The notes: a model not told the origin generated them from the sequence alone. 64,000 nt of DNA from Erythrobacter sp. (GCA_009993605.1 JAACTB010000012.1:167172-231171), one strand, 5' to 3'. Positions 1-9,160 are shown, counted from the first letter of the stretch. Translations and numbers: made by a program.

Positions 1-290
1 CTGCCGATGGCAAGGCCGAGCCACACCGCCAGCTGCCCGGTTACGACGAACAGCAGCAGCGCACGCCAGCCGACGCTGCCGAGCTTCCGCAAATCCCCGA
101 TACTGGCGACGCCCGCCACGAGGCTGAAGAAGATCAGAGGGACGACCAGCATCTTGATGAAGGCGATGAAGATATCGCCGATGATCTTGATGCTCTCTGC
201 GCCCGGCCCCCAGACGAAGCCGACAATCACGCCGAGAACGAGCGCCGCGATGACGCGCTGCCACAGCGGAATGGCGAACCAGGTTTTCAT
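1..290 (-). CDS. Dicarboxylate/amino acid:cation symporter (DAACS family), N-terminal part
   Basis: The reading frame starts at the ATG at 290 and runs off the left edge, so only about 96 residues are visible. They begin MKTWFAIPLWQRVIAALVLG and contain the stretch FIKMLVVPLIFFSLVAG, which is characteristic of Na+/H+-coupled glutamate/C4-dicarboxylate carriers (GltP/DctA type) of the inner membrane. Three hydrophobic segments can be seen. The gene lies 95 bp downstream of dapE on the same strand. The substrate cannot be decided from this fragment. Confidence 0.85.
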   Translation of the reverse strand, partial: MKTWFAIPLWQRVIAALVLGVIVGFVWGPGAESIKIIGDIFIAFIKMLVVPLIFFSLVAGVASIGDLRKLGSVGWRALLLFVVTGQLAVWLGLAIG

Positions 291-385
291 GTTTTGGCTT
301 CCCTACCCAAATTTCGCGCGAAGCTACGCAAAGCGAGGAGGGAAGGGAAGCGTGCTCGTACGTATCCTCCCCGGAACCGAGAGGA

Positions 386-1519
386 TCAGGCGAGCGCCGC
401 CTTGACGATGCGGGCGTATATCCGGGCCAAGACGCGCAGATCCTCGACCGCCACGGCCTCGTCGCGCTTGTGCATGGTCGCATTGACCAGCCCGAATTCG
501 ATTACCGGACAGACGGCGCGCAGAAAGCGCGCGTCGGACGTGCCCCCGGTGGTGGAAGGCTCCGGATCGACGCCGGTTTCCGCCTCCACTGCGTTGGCGA
601 TGATGGCGGAAAACTCGCCCGGCGGGGTGAGGAACGGCTCGCCTGAGACGATGGGCAGCGCGGTGCCGCCATGCTTCTTCGCGATGGCGACGACCTTTTC
701 GGAAAGCGAGGTGCCCGAATGCGTGTCGTTGAAGCGGATCGAAATCCGCGCCTTGGCCACGGCGGGGATGACGTTGTGGGCGGTGTTCCCGACCTCCAGA
801 TCGGTGATCTCGAGATTGGAGGGCTGGAACCAGTCGGTGCCTTCGTCAAGGATCAGCGCGTCCAATTCGGCCAACATGGCGACGAGCTTGGGAATCGGAT
901 TGTCGGCGAGGTGGGGATAGGCGACGTGGCCTTGCGTCCCCTCGACCTCCAGCCAGATGTTGACCGAGCCCCGGCGACCGATCTTCATCATGTCACCCAG
1001 GCGATTGACGCTGGTGGGCTCGCCGACGAGGCAGAGATCGGGCTTTTCGCCGTGCTCGCGCATCAAGTCGATCAGCGCGCGCGTTCCGTGCAGAGCGGGG
1101 CCTTCCTCGTCGCCCGTAATGATGAAGCTGACCGTACCCGCATCCTCCGGCACATCCGCCACCGCCGCCGCCATGCAGGCGATGGCGCCCTTCATGTCGA
1201 CCGCGCCGCGCCCGTAGAGGAGATCGCCTCGGATTTCCGGCTCGAACGCCCCGCTCGCCCAGCCCTCGCCCGGGGGGACCACGTCGAGATGGCCGGCGAA
1301 GGCGAAGTGCTTCGATCCCGGCGGGCCGCGGCGCACAGCGAAGAGATTTTCGACCGGCGCCTCAGGGGTTCCCGCCTCGCCCTCGCCGCGCGTGAAACGC
1401 GTTACCGTGAAGCCCAGAGGCGCGAGCATCTCCTCCATAGCATCGAACACGGCGCCGATGGCGGGGGTGACACTGGGCACGGCGATCAGGCGCTTGGCGA
1501 AATCGAGAACATCGGTCAT
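386..1519 (-). CDS. dapE: Succinyl-diaminopimelate desuccinylase
   Basis: This 377-residue cytoplasmic M20 metallopeptidase-family enzyme hydrolyses N-succinyl-LL-2,6-diaminopimelate in the lysine and peptidoglycan precursor pathway. The di-zinc site is readable: H77 and D79 in GHLDVVPPG, D108 in GAVDMKG, the E138-E139 pair in TGDEEG, E167 in GEPTS, and H350 in NATMHKRDE. Length and motif order fit DapE rather than ArgE. The ATG at 1519 is the first start in the frame. A cupin gene begins 29 bp away on the opposite strand, so the two share a short divergent promoter region. Confidence 0.95.
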   Translation of the reverse strand: MTDVLDFAKRLIAVPSVTPAIGAVFDAMEEMLAPLGFTVTRFTRGEGEAGTPEAPVENLFAVRRGPPGSKHFAFAGHLDVVPPGEGWASGAFEPEIRGDLLYGRGAVDMKGAIACMAAAVADVPEDAGTVSFIITGDEEGPALHGTRALIDLMREHGEKPDLCLVGEPTSVNRLGDMMKIGRRGSVNIWLEVEGTQGHVAYPHLADNPIPKLVAMLAELDALILDEGTDWFQPSNLEITDLEVGNTAHNVIPAVAKARISIRFNDTHSGTSLSEKVVAIAKKHGGTALPIVSGEPFLTPPGEFSAIIANAVEAETGVDPEPSTTGGTSDARFLRAVCPVIEFGLVNATMHKRDEAVAVEDLRVLARIYARIVKAALA

Positions 1520-1548
1520 TCTGAGCGCGCTAGCAGGAGTGTGCGCCC

Positions 1549-2016
1549 ATGCCCAAGCTTGATCTCGATGCGATCCCGCAGACCAATCTCACGGGCTACC
1601 CGGCGCCATACGATGCGGACGTCCAGGACCGCTGGTATCGCCGTCTCGCACCGGTCGCGGGATTGACGAAGCTCGGCGCGAGCCATGTGGTGCTGAAACC
1701 GGGCGCGTTTTCCTCACAGCGCCACTGGCATGGCGGGCAGGACGAACTGGTCGTGATAATGAAAGGCAAAGCGGTGCTGATCGAGGATGCGGGCGAGACC
1801 GCCGTCCATCCCGGCGACATCCTCGTCTGGCCCGCCGGGATCCGGGACGGCCACCGGCTTCACAACCGCTCCGACAGCGACTGCGTGTTCGTAGCGATCA
1901 GCGCAGGCGACCGGACCGAGGATTTCGGCGAATATTCCGACATCGATCTCGCCTTCGATGCCGAGGGATACGCCCGCAAGGACGGCACCCGCTACGACGC
2001 GGAACGTCCGGCTTAG
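1549..2016 (+). CDS. Cupin-domain protein
   Basis: This is a 155-residue single-cupin protein. The first cupin motif is visible in SSQRHWHGGQDELVVIMKG (about residues 55-73), with H60, H62 and E67 as likely metal ligands, and the second in GDILVWPAGIRDGHRLHN (about residues 88-105). The product resembles small cytosolic cupins described as transcriptional-regulator-like or sugar-binding, but no substrate can be assigned. Its stop overlaps by a few bases the stop of the converging S1/P1 nuclease gene. Confidence 0.8.
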   Translation: MPKLDLDAIPQTNLTGYPAPYDADVQDRWYRRLAPVAGLTKLGASHVVLKPGAFSSQRHWHGGQDELVVIMKGKAVLIEDAGETAVHPGDILVWPAGIRDGHRLHNRSDSDCVFVAISAGDRTEDFGEYSDIDLAFDAEGYARKDGTRYDAERPA

Positions 2017-2879
2017 CGTTCGTCCGCGACCAGCGGGCCCGGCGCGAAGGCGGCGTCGAGATATTCGGCGATCCTTAATCCCGCCTGCAAGACGCGCCGC
2101 CGCGCGATCGGGATGGCGCGATCGATCGCCTGCTGGTCGAGCACGGTGCGCTCCGCCAGATCGCCCGTGCACGGATCGCAGCCATAGGCGTTGGGATAGA
2201 CGAAATCGCGCGACAGCTGCCAGCTCTCGCGGCCCCAATCCGCCGGGCCGCCGCCCGCCAGTTCGGCGCGCTCGGCAGCGGTGTAGCGGCGCACCACCGG
2301 CGGATTGCCGCTGATCGCACGCTCGGCCAGGGGCCCGTCCCAGATCCAGTGCAGGTTCAATTCCGGCACGATCCCGTAATCGACCACCCGGTCGTTCCCC
2401 CCGCGATCGTCGAGATCGCCCGAATGGAGCGGCATGTGGATGTCGCCTGCGAAATGGACGAGGAAGGCGAGCGCTTCCAGCCGGACATTCGCGGGCAGGC
2501 TCTCGTCGGCGAGCACGCGCTGGTTGCGCGTGACCTGCGCGCTGACGCAGGACCCGCCCGAACAGTTCTTGCGGTCGCTGTATTCCTCGGTGATCGGTTC
2601 GGTCTGGTAATGCCAGGCGAAGGTATAAGCCCAGCGCCAGCCTTCGCCGCGCAGGCAATCAGGCCATACCGACGCGTCCTGGATGCTCGCCAGCGGGCAA
2701 TCGGGCGTGCCGATCTGGTCCTCGGCCCGCATCAACCGCTCGATGGCGCGACGCGTTTCCGGCTTCACATTCGCTTCGGCAATGTCGGCAGTGATGGTGT
2801 GGGCGTAGAACCCCCAGGCCGACGCCGCCTGCGGCAATGCCAGCGCCAGAGCGGCGAGCAGTATCGAAAATATCCGCAT
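2013..2879 (-). CDS. S1/P1-type nuclease, exported
   Basis: This 288-residue secreted zinc nuclease of the S1/P1 and phospholipase C superfamily should degrade single-stranded nucleic acid or 3'-nucleotides in the periplasm. After a signal peptide (residues 1-21, ending AAS-A) the mature protein starts with the diagnostic W22 and H27 (WGFYAH). The other tri-zinc ligands follow in order: D68, H90, H142, D146, H152, H177 and D181 (HFAGDIHMPLH and HWIWDG). The ATG at 2879 was chosen over an upstream one because it gives a clean signal peptide and overlaps the stop of the upstream glutathione transferase gene by one base (TGATG), implying translational coupling. Confidence 0.92.
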   Translation of the reverse strand: MRIFSILLAALALALPQAASAWGFYAHTITADIAEANVKPETRRAIERLMRAEDQIGTPDCPLASIQDASVWPDCLRGEGWRWAYTFAWHYQTEPITEEYSDRKNCSGGSCVSAQVTRNQRVLADESLPANVRLEALAFLVHFAGDIHMPLHSGDLDDRGGNDRVVDYGIVPELNLHWIWDGPLAERAISGNPPVVRRYTAAERAELAGGGPADWGRESWQLSRDFVYPNAYGCDPCTGDLAERTVLDQQAIDRAIPIARRRVLQAGLRIAEYLDAAFAPGPLVADER

Positions 2880-3550
2880 CACGCTTCTCCGGGCGCGGTT
2901 TCGTATTGCTCGATCACCCATTCCTCGTTGTCGGAGGCCGCGATCCAGCTCTGCATCCAGTCATGCTCCCACACCGCTTCCATATAGGTCGCGGCGAAAC
3001 CGGGCACGCCGATACCGTAGCTGATGAAGCGGCTGACCACCGGCGCGTAGAACACGTCCGCCGCGCCGAACGTGCCGAACAGGAACGGCCCCCCATCGCC
3101 GAAGCGCGCCCGCGCCTCCGCCCACAGGCCGAGGATGCGCACGATGTCGTGCTTGCAGGCATCGGTGAGATTAACGCCGTCGAAGCGCTTCCTGATATTC
3201 ATCGGGCATTCGCTGCGCAGCGCGCCGTAGCTCGAATGCATTTCCGCCACCATCGCGCGAGCCATGCCGCGCGCGGTATCGTCCTTCGGCCAGAAGCGGT
3301 CTCGCCCGACCTTGTCGGCGCAATATTCGAGGATGGCGAGGCTGTCCCAGATCACCGTCTCCCCGTCCCACAGGATCGGCACCTTGCCCGACGAGGCCTG
3401 GAACCCGTCCTGCTGCTGCTTGGCGTTTTCCCACTGTTCGCCGAACATCGGCACGGTGATCTCTTCGAAGGAGAGGCCCGATTGCTTGACCGCAAGCCAG
3501 GCGCGCAGCGACCAGCTGGAATAGTTCTTGTTGCCGATGATGAGTTTCAT
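2879..3550 (-). CDS. Glutathione S-transferase family protein
   Basis: This 223-residue cytosolic protein has an N-terminal thioredoxin-fold domain (MKLIIGNKNYSSWSLRAWL, with the SSW at 11-13 at the place of the catalytic serine) and a helical C-terminal domain ending about residue 220. The SSWS motif is typical of the GstA-like and zeta-like bacterial subfamilies with detoxification roles; the true substrate is unknown. The ATG at 3550 is used because the GST fold starts there and the upstream extension shows no homology. It is co-transcribed with the S1/P1 nuclease. Confidence 0.88.
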   Translation of the reverse strand: MKLIIGNKNYSSWSLRAWLAVKQSGLSFEEITVPMFGEQWENAKQQQDGFQASSGKVPILWDGETVIWDSLAILEYCADKVGRDRFWPKDDTARGMARAMVAEMHSSYGALRSECPMNIRKRFDGVNLTDACKHDIVRILGLWAEARARFGDGGPFLFGTFGAADVFYAPVVSRFISYGIGVPGFAATYMEAVWEHDWMQSWIAASDNEEWVIEQYETAPGEA

Positions 3551-3653
3551 GGGATGCCCCGCTTGGTTGGATGCGCGGTAGAGGCTCAGTCCAATGCTGT
3601 CGAGGCGGATACCGGCCCTATTCGCGGTCGCCCGGGCGCGATATAAAGCCGCC

Positions 3654-4070
3654 ATGACCCTGCGCCCCTTCCACCTCGCCTTCCCCGTCCGCGACCTTGC
3701 GGAAGCGCGCGCCTTTTACGGCGATCTGCTCGGCTGTTCTGAAGGACGCAGTTCGGACGAGTGGGTCGATTTCGATTTCTTCGGCCACCAATTGGTCGCG
3801 CATATGGGCGGCGAGGCCGGAGACCGTGCCAGCAATTCCGTCGACGGCCACGACGTGCCCGTCCCGCATTTCGGCGTTCTGCTGGAGATGGAGGACTGGC
3901 AGAAACTGGCGGACCGGCTCGTCGCAGCGGGCACGGACTTCGCGATGGAACCGACAATCCGCTTCAAGGGTCAGCCGGGCGAGCAGGCCACGATGTTCTT
4001 CCGCGACCCCAGCGGCAACGCGCTGGAATTCAAGGCGTTTGCCGACGATGCGATGATCTTTGCGAAATAG
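3654..4070 (+). CDS. VOC-family (glyoxalase/dioxygenase-fold) protein
   Basis: This 138-residue vicinal oxygen chelate protein has two beta-alpha-beta modules. The first is [20 protein letters not shown] (residues 5-24) and the second ends [15 protein letters not shown] (about 115-129). The likely metal ligands are H6, H57 and E126. Its best match in memory is the glyoxalase/bleomycin-resistance-like dioxygenase group, substrate unknown. The start at 3654 is placed at the beginning of the fold; an upstream in-frame ATG at 3594 would add 20 residues with no homology. Confidence 0.85.
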   Translation: MTLRPFHLAFPVRDLAEARAFYGDLLGCSEGRSSDEWVDFDFFGHQLVAHMGGEAGDRASNSVDGHDVPVPHFGVLLEMEDWQKLADRLVAAGTDFAMEPTIRFKGQPGEQATMFFRDPSGNALEFKAFADDAMIFAK

Positions 4071-4127
4071 CGCAAAATTCTCGACATTCTGCCCGCAAGC
4101 CGGTCGAGCAGCTGGGTCTCCGCGCGC

Positions 4128-5363
4128 CTAAGCGGCTTCGCTTCTCGCCAGATGGGCTTCCCTGAAGCGCGCGGCACCGTTGACGAGCACCGAAACCGTC
4201 TGGTCGACGCTGCGAAACCGTTCCTCGGTCCCGTCCAGCGTGGCGACGAGTTTGCCGACATCACGATCCGCTCTCCGGCTCATGTCCCGCATGGAGGATG
4301 CCGTTGCCGCCGTTTCATCGATCGTATGCGCCACGGATCGCATTTTCGTCTTTTGGTCGGCTGTTTTGGTCCGCAAGGCCTGGGAAAGATCGTTGATACT
4401 GACGATCGCCGCTTCGATCGTATTATTGGCGGCCAAGGCATGGCCGACCATTTCCCTCATCTCGACCAGATCGGATTCCGTCTTGGCCGCAGCATCGTCA
4501 ATCTGCTGAGCGAGCGATTTGACCTCCTGCGCCACCACGGCGAAGCCGGTACCGGCCTTTCCGGCCAAGGCAGCCTCGATCCTGGCATTGAGCGAAAGAA
4601 GGCGGCTTTTGTCGGCAAGCGAGCGAATGATACCGAGGACATCGTTGGCGCTGTCGACCCGCGCGACGCATGTGTCCGCAATGGTCTTGCCTGCCCGGGC
4701 GCTCTCGACGGCGATGCGGGTTTCCGACGCCACGCCATCCAGATCGAAGACCAGTTGCTCGAACAGCGTGCCGATCTCGCCCGTGATCGCCGATGCCGCG
4801 TTCAAGGAGTGCGCAGATCGCTCGGAAGCCGTCGCGAGCTCGGTGATATAGGCCGACGCTTTGCGCGCCGCGGACAGCCCTTGGCCATGCTGGCTGCGCG
4901 TATCCTTCGATGCATCGGCCACGGATGAAATCGTGGATTGGACCTGTTCGTGAAAAAGGTCCGCCTCGGCCTCGCGCGCTTCCACCATTCTGGCAAGCCG
5001 CCGCTCGATCGTGACGTCATCGTAAGTCAGGACGGCACCGTTGTCGCGGGAAGGGAAATAGGAAATCCTGATGATCATCCCGTCGTCGAAATGATGGAAG
5101 ATTTCCATGTCCTCGCCCGTCGACTTCCACTTCCGGTGATTGTCGTGGACATTGGCGATCCGCTCTTCAGACCAGCCCACTTTCCGACCGATACAGGCGA
5201 GAAACTCTCCGAGGTTGCTCCCTTCACCGATCGAATGCGCATCGCAACCGAACAGGGTAAGAGCCTTAGGGCCGATCAACTGGATGATCTCGGCTTCGTC
5301 CAAGATCACGACGCCATTCCCGACATGAGAAAGTGCTCGGGCCCAGACTTCCTTCGTGCTCAT
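4128..5363 (-). CDS. Soluble methyl-accepting chemotaxis-type receptor with N-terminal PAS domain
   Basis: This 411-residue protein has no transmembrane segment. Residues 5-125 form a PAS-like sensor (LSHVGNGVVILDEAEIIQLI, then a beta-sheet ending NGAVLTYDDVT). The rest is a long coiled coil containing the highly conserved MCP hairpin at 255-287 (LLSLNARIEAALAGKAGTGF, then VVAQEVKSLA), which binds CheA/CheW. It should be a cytoplasmic receptor feeding a chemosensory array or a diversified Che pathway. No che genes lie nearby. The C-terminus lacks a CheR-binding pentapeptide. Confidence 0.88.
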   Translation of the reverse strand: MSTKEVWARALSHVGNGVVILDEAEIIQLIGPKALTLFGCDAHSIGEGSNLGEFLACIGRKVGWSEERIANVHDNHRKWKSTGEDMEIFHHFDDGMIIRISYFPSRDNGAVLTYDDVTIERRLARMVEAREAEADLFHEQVQSTISSVADASKDTRSQHGQGLSAARKASAYITELATASERSAHSLNAASAITGEIGTLFEQLVFDLDGVASETRIAVESARAGKTIADTCVARVDSANDVLGIIRSLADKSRLLSLNARIEAALAGKAGTGFAVVAQEVKSLAQQIDDAAAKTESDLVEMREMVGHALAANNTIEAAIVSINDLSQALRTKTADQKTKMRSVAHTIDETAATASSMRDMSRRADRDVGKLVATLDGTEERFRSVDQTVSVLVNGAARFREAHLARSEAA

Positions 5364-5502
5364 TCACGTGCCTCTTCGATGGGTGAACCTTTTATGGGCC
5401 CCATTCCTGTGACATGCGAAGGTTAACACGGAATAAAGCGTTGCGGACTGGAAGCGCGCGAAAATACCGCAGAATACGTGAACCGGCGGTAGGCCTCGCG
5501 CT

Positions 5503-6153
5503 CTAAACCCCCGCGTCGCTCAGCACCGCTGCCCTTAATTCGTCGATCCCCATGCCCTTTTCGCTGCTCGTCACCTGGACATGCGGATAAGCGGCGACGT
5601 GTTTTTTCGCTTCGGCTTCGGTCGCGGCGACCACTTTGGCGAGATCGCTCGCCTTGATCTTGTCGGCCTTGGTCAGGACCACCCGATAGCCGACCGCCGC
5701 TTCGTCGAGCATCGTCATCATCTCGCGATCGACATCCTTCAGCCCATGGCGGCTGTCGACCAGCACCAGATTGCGCGCCAGCACCTGCCGCCCGCGTAGA
5801 TAAGTGCGGACCAGCTTGCGCCATTTCTCGACCACCGCGACCGGGGCCTTGGCGAAGCCGTAGCCGGGCATGTCGACGAGGCGGAACTGCGTCGGCTCGC
5901 CGACCTCGAAGAAGTTCAACTCCTGCGTACGCCCCGGTGTCACCGAGGTGCGCGCGATCGCGCGGCGGCCTGTCAACGCGTTGAGCAGCGAGCTCTTGCC
6001 GACATTGGAGCGTCCGCAGAACGCGATTTCCGGCACGTCGGGATCGGGCAGGAATTTGAGCTGGGGCGCGGACAGGAGGAAATCCACCCGGCCCGAGAAC
6101 AGCTTGCCCGCGCGCCGGATCAGCTCCGCCTGTTCGGCTTCCTCGATACTCAC
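5503..6153 (-). CDS. engB: Ribosome biogenesis GTP-binding protein EngB/YihA/YsxC
   Basis: This 216-residue TRAFAC GTPase is needed for large ribosomal subunit assembly. The G1 loop GRSNVGKSS lies at 47-55, G3 DMPG at 94-97 and G4 TKAD at 161-164. The start is a GTG at 6153 whose bases overlap the yidC stop (GTGA), the normal arrangement for this conserved block; longer upstream reading in the same frame is only the shadow of yidC. It is the last gene of the rpmH-rnpA-yidD-yidC-engB series. Confidence 0.95.
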   Translation of the reverse strand: MSIEEAEQAELIRRAGKLFSGRVDFLLSAPQLKFLPDPDVPEIAFCGRSNVGKSSLLNALTGRRAIARTSVTPGRTQELNFFEVGEPTQFRLVDMPGYGFAKAPVAVVEKWRKLVRTYLRGRQVLARNLVLVDSRHGLKDVDREMMTMLDEAAVGYRVVLTKADKIKASDLAKVVAATEAEAKKHVAAYPHVQVTSSEKGMGIDELRAAVLSDAGV

Positions 6154-7919
6154 CCGTTCGCCTTCGCTGCCGCCGCAGCGGCCTTCTCCGCGCGTTCCTT
6201 CTCCGCCGCGGCGCGTAGCTGCGGGTTCTTGGAATAGAGATATTTCTGCTGCGCCAGCGTCAGGATGTTGCTGGTGTTCCAGTAAAGCAGCAGGCCGGCG
6301 GCGAACGGCGCCATCACGAACATCAGGATCCACGGCATGATCGAGAAGATCTGCTGCTGGACCGGGTCCATCGCGCTGGGGTTCATCTTGAAGGTCAGCC
6401 ACATGGTGAAGCCGAGCAACAGGGCGAGCACGCCGATGCCGAACACGATCATGAGGAATCCGGGCACCTCGATGCCGAGAGCTGCCAATCCGTTGGCGAG
6501 ATTCCACGGATCGGGCGCGGAAAGGTCGTGAACCCACAGGAACTTTTCGTGCCGCATCTCGATCGCGAGGATCAGCACCTTGTAGAGCGCGAAGAAGATC
6601 GGAATTTGGAGGATCAGGGGCAGGCACCCGGCTAGCGGATTGACGCCTTCGTCCTTGAACAGCTTCTGGATTTCCTGCTGCTGCTTCGTCCGGTCGTCCT
6701 TATACTTTTCCTGCACCGCCTTCATCTTGGGCTGGATGGCCTTCATCGCGGCCATGGAGGAAAACTGCTTCTGCGCGACCGGGAACATCAGCCCGCGGAC
6801 CACCACCGTCAGCAGAATGATCGCGACGCCGAAATTGCCGACCAATCCGTTGAAGAAGCGCAGCAGCCACAGAAGCGGCTTTTCGAACCAGCGGAACCAG
6901 CCCCAGTCGATCGCGAGGCCGAACTGCGCGATGCCCGCATCCTGATAGGCGTCGAGAACCGAGCTTTCCTTCGCGCCCGCGAACAGGCGAGTGCTGCTGG
7001 AGGTCTGCTGGCCTCCGGCGAGCGTCACCGGGTCATGAATCAGGTCGGCGCGGAAGAGATCGTTGCCGAGGCTGCGAAAATCGGCGCGGAATTCGGCGGT
7101 CTGGACCGGGACCAGCGCCGAGAGCCAGTAGATGTCCGTAAACCCAAGCCAAGCCGCACGGCCAGGCGCGGCAACGCTGCCCGCTTCGGCGACATCGTCG
7201 TAATCATTGTCGTAATCCGCCGATCCGTCGAACACGCCGATCGGACCCGAATGGGCGATCCACATATCCTGCGTCGCGGTGTCGCTGGTCCGCGCGATGT
7301 AGGAGAAGGGCTGGATCACCGCCGCGCCCGCTCCCGCATTGCCGACGGTCTGCTGCGCGGTGATCATGTATTCATCGTCGATCGACAGTGCGATGCGATA
7401 GCGCAGGCCATCCTCGCCGGTGCGCGTCAGCACGACCGGGCTGTCGGGCGAAAGGACATCGCCATCAGCCTGCCAGGTGGCGCCCATCCCAGCGCGCTGC
7501 CCGTTGGCGAGGAAGCCGAATTCGGCCCATTGCTGGGTCTCGGTCCCTTCGGGCGAAAACAGGCGAACGTAATCCGCACCCGGCTCGGTCGATTCGCGGT
7601 AATCCTTGAGCACCAGATCGTCGATCCGCGCGCCCTGGAGATTGATCGATCCCTGCACGCGCGGCGCATCGATCCGCACCCGGTTCCCGCCCCGCAGCGC
7701 GGTCGCGAGATCGACCGTGGGCGCCGCCGGCCCGGTGCCGACAGTGCCGCCATTGGTTCCGTTGTTCGCCAACGCCGCGTTTTCGGCGGGCGTGTCCACC
7801 TTCTCGGCCTGCTGGACCTCCACCGGTTGCGGATACAGCCAGCCCATGGCAGCGTCCCAGCCGAACAGCAGCAATGCCGAAAGCACCACCGCGAGGATCA
7901 GGTTGCGCGAATTGTTCAA
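6150..7919 (-). CDS. yidC: Membrane protein insertase YidC
   Basis: This 589-residue inner-membrane insertase works alone or with SecYEG. It has the Gram-negative layout: an N-terminal membrane anchor (residues 6-30), a large periplasmic beta-sandwich domain (about 50-340), then the conserved five-helix core starting near residue 355 with the helix containing VGNFGVAIILLTVVVRGLMF, whose arginine is the conserved core residue. The last part is a basic, Ala/Lys-rich tail that contacts ribosomes. It sits between yidD and engB, as in most Gram-negative genomes. Confidence 0.97.
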   Translation of the reverse strand: MNNSRNLILAVVLSALLLFGWDAAMGWLYPQPVEVQQAEKVDTPAENAALANNGTNGGTVGTGPAAPTVDLATALRGGNRVRIDAPRVQGSINLQGARIDDLVLKDYRESTEPGADYVRLFSPEGTETQQWAEFGFLANGQRAGMGATWQADGDVLSPDSPVVLTRTGEDGLRYRIALSIDDEYMITAQQTVGNAGAGAAVIQPFSYIARTSDTATQDMWIAHSGPIGVFDGSADYDNDYDDVAEAGSVAAPGRAAWLGFTDIYWLSALVPVQTAEFRADFRSLGNDLFRADLIHDPVTLAGGQQTSSSTRLFAGAKESSVLDAYQDAGIAQFGLAIDWGWFRWFEKPLLWLLRFFNGLVGNFGVAIILLTVVVRGLMFPVAQKQFSSMAAMKAIQPKMKAVQEKYKDDRTKQQQEIQKLFKDEGVNPLAGCLPLILQIPIFFALYKVLILAIEMRHEKFLWVHDLSAPDPWNLANGLAALGIEVPGFLMIVFGIGVLALLLGFTMWLTFKMNPSAMDPVQQQIFSIMPWILMFVMAPFAAGLLLYWNTSNILTLAQQKYLYSKNPQLRAAAEKERAEKAAAAAAKANG

Positions 7920-8015
7920 GGTCGGTCCCGTTCGTCGATTGCCTGCCGGAGAGAATGGGATCCGCCAGGTGTATGATCAAGATATGGCAGCATGGTTCAA
8001 AACAAGTGCCCGCCC

Positions 8016-8225
8016 TCAGGGCACCGGATCGTGGCCATGGCCACCCCATGGGTGGCAGCGCACTATACGCTTCGTCGCAAGCCATCCACCCCTGATTGCA
8101 CCGTGCTTGTAGAGTGCTTGCACTGCATATTCGCTGCATGAGGGAGCAAAGCGGCAGGTGGGCGGCAGAATGCGGCTCGGCCCCCACTGCCAAGCCCTCG
8201 CGATCCAGATCAGGGGGTATTTCAT
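8016..8225 (-). CDS. yidD: Membrane protein insertion efficiency factor YidD
   Basis: This 69-residue protein has the YidD signature of a hydrophobic/basic N-terminus and invariant cysteines: [15 protein letters not shown] at 21-35 and a later RCHPW near 57-61. It is thought to assist YidC-dependent insertion at the cytoplasmic face of the inner membrane. The ATG at 8225 overlaps the stop of rnpA (ATGA), so the pair is translationally coupled. Between its stop and yidC lie 96 bp with no gene. Confidence 0.95.
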   Translation of the reverse strand: MKYPLIWIARAWQWGPSRILPPTCRFAPSCSEYAVQALYKHGAIRGGWLATKRIVRCHPWGGHGHDPVP

Positions 8226-8638
8226 TGTGCGCCCCTGGCTTTGCTGGCTTTGCTCGCTTTGCCGCGCCCCCGCGAGCGATGAGGCGGCCTCCGCCTGTCG
8301 CCCTTGCCCGCCGCGGCGCGAGTCAGGGCTTCGTCCAGTTCCGCGGCCATCTTGGCAAAATCGCGCTCGATCCCGCCATCGCGCCCGATGAGAATGTGAT
8401 CGTGATCGGCGAGCCCGCGTTCCGGCAAGGCCGCGCGCAGCAATTCGCGAAAGCGCCGCTTCATCCGGTTGCGGATGACCGCGTTGCCGACCTTTTTCGT
8501 CACCGTGATCCCGAAGCGCTTGCCCTGACCGTCATTCGGGTGCGCCAGCAGCACGAAGCTGGGTCGCGCCACGCGCAACCCGCGATTCGCGGCGAGAAAG
8601 TCGGCACGCTTGCGAATGGTGGAGAGGGGAGCGGTCAT
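8222..8638 (-). CDS. rnpA: Ribonuclease P protein component
   Basis: This 138-residue protein supports the RNase P RNA in tRNA 5' maturation. The conserved RNR box is visible as [16 protein letters not shown] (residues 50-65), preceded by the central cleft segment containing FGITVTKK. The C-terminal extension from about residue 110 is Arg/Lys/Gly-rich and low in complexity, longer than the usual 115-120 residues but common in sphingomonads. The position downstream of rpmH and overlapping yidD is canonical. Confidence 0.95.
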   Translation of the reverse strand: MTAPLSTIRKRADFLAANRGLRVARPSFVLLAHPNDGQGKRFGITVTKKVGNAVIRNRMKRRFRELLRAALPERGLADHDHILIGRDGGIERDFAKMAAELDEALTRAAAGKGDRRRPPHRSRGRGKASKASKARGAQ

Positions 8639-8681
8639 GCCGTGAAGATAGCGTGGAGGGGGCAGAGAGTCTTTGGTTTTG

Positions 8682-8823
8682 CTGACCCGCCTCCGCGGGT
8701 CAGTCCCCGGCGCTGATCCTCCGCTTCGCTTCGGGCGCCTGCGGGCGCGCGGTCGCGCTTGCGACCGGCCATCTCGTTCACGAAAATGTCTCGCGCACGA
8801 AAACGGGCTCCGTAAGGAGCCCG
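8682..8823. other. Palindrome-rich rpmH-rnpA spacer
   Basis: The 256 bp between rpmH and rnpA contains two perfect stem-loops. Bases 8682-8703 hold CTGACCCGC, a 4-base loop, then GCGGGTCAG. Bases 8804-8823 hold CGGGCTCC, loop GTAA, then GGAGCCCG. On the minus strand, the direction of rpmH-rnpA transcription, the second hairpin is followed by TTTT, giving a plausible intrinsic terminator or attenuator between rpmH and rnpA. No gene was found in the spacer. Confidence 0.55.
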
Positions 8824-8867
8824 CAAGGCCGAATGGCCGCCCGCAGCGCCGTCAGGCGCGGGATAAC

Positions 8868-8887
8868 GCACCCGCCGAAGCGGGTGC
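8868..8887 (-). terminator. Stem-loop directly after rpmH
   Basis: A perfect 8-bp inverted repeat, GCACCCGC and GCGGGTGC with a four-base loop, ends 7 bp past the rpmH stop on the transcribed minus strand. There is no T run, so it may stabilise the rpmH transcript 3' end or act as a weak terminator that separates the abundant rpmH message from rnpA. Confidence 0.4.
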
Positions 8888-8894
8888 ACTCAGA

Positions 8895-9029
8895 TTACGC
8901 GCAGAGGTTCTTGCGACCGCGCTTGCGGCGGGCGCGCAGGACCTTGCGGCCACCCGGGGTCGCCTTGCGGGCGAAGAAACCGTGGCGACGGGCGCGTACG
9001 AGGTTCGAAGGCTGGAAAGTCCGCTTCAT
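8895..9029 (-). CDS. rpmH: 50S ribosomal protein L34
   Basis: This 44-residue, very basic protein starts [20 protein letters not shown] and continues with the typical L34 sequence to a C-terminus RGRKNLCA. The usual bacterial L34 starts the same way (MKRTFQPS or MKRTYQPS), which fixes the ATG at 9029. It is the first gene of the rpmH-rnpA-yidD-yidC-engB block. No dnaA or DnaA-box cluster is seen upstream. Confidence 0.97.
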   Translation of the reverse strand: MKRTFQPSNLVRARRHGFFARKATPGGRKVLRARRKRGRKNLCA

Positions 9030-9160
9030 CGGATCGTCCTCAAGAATATAGATCGAAGGCGCAGACAGGCCGCACCAATAAAAAGGGCCGCCCGTTCAGG
9101 CGACCGCTGACAGGAGGCGCGCTTAGAGTAGCCCTGCGCCTCCGTCAAGCGGATTTGGGA

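Noticed and set aside
671..1666. Open frame of 331 codons on the plus strand
   Set aside because: It lies antisense to dapE and overlaps the cupin gene in another frame; no homology.
6154..6627. Upstream extension of engB in the same frame
   Set aside because: It lies within yidC and shows no GTPase homology; the GTG at 6153 overlapping the yidC stop is the usual arrangement.
8895..9160. Chromosome origin next to rpmH
   Set aside because: No dnaA, no cluster of DnaA boxes (TTATCCACA-like) and no AT-rich unwinding region are seen.
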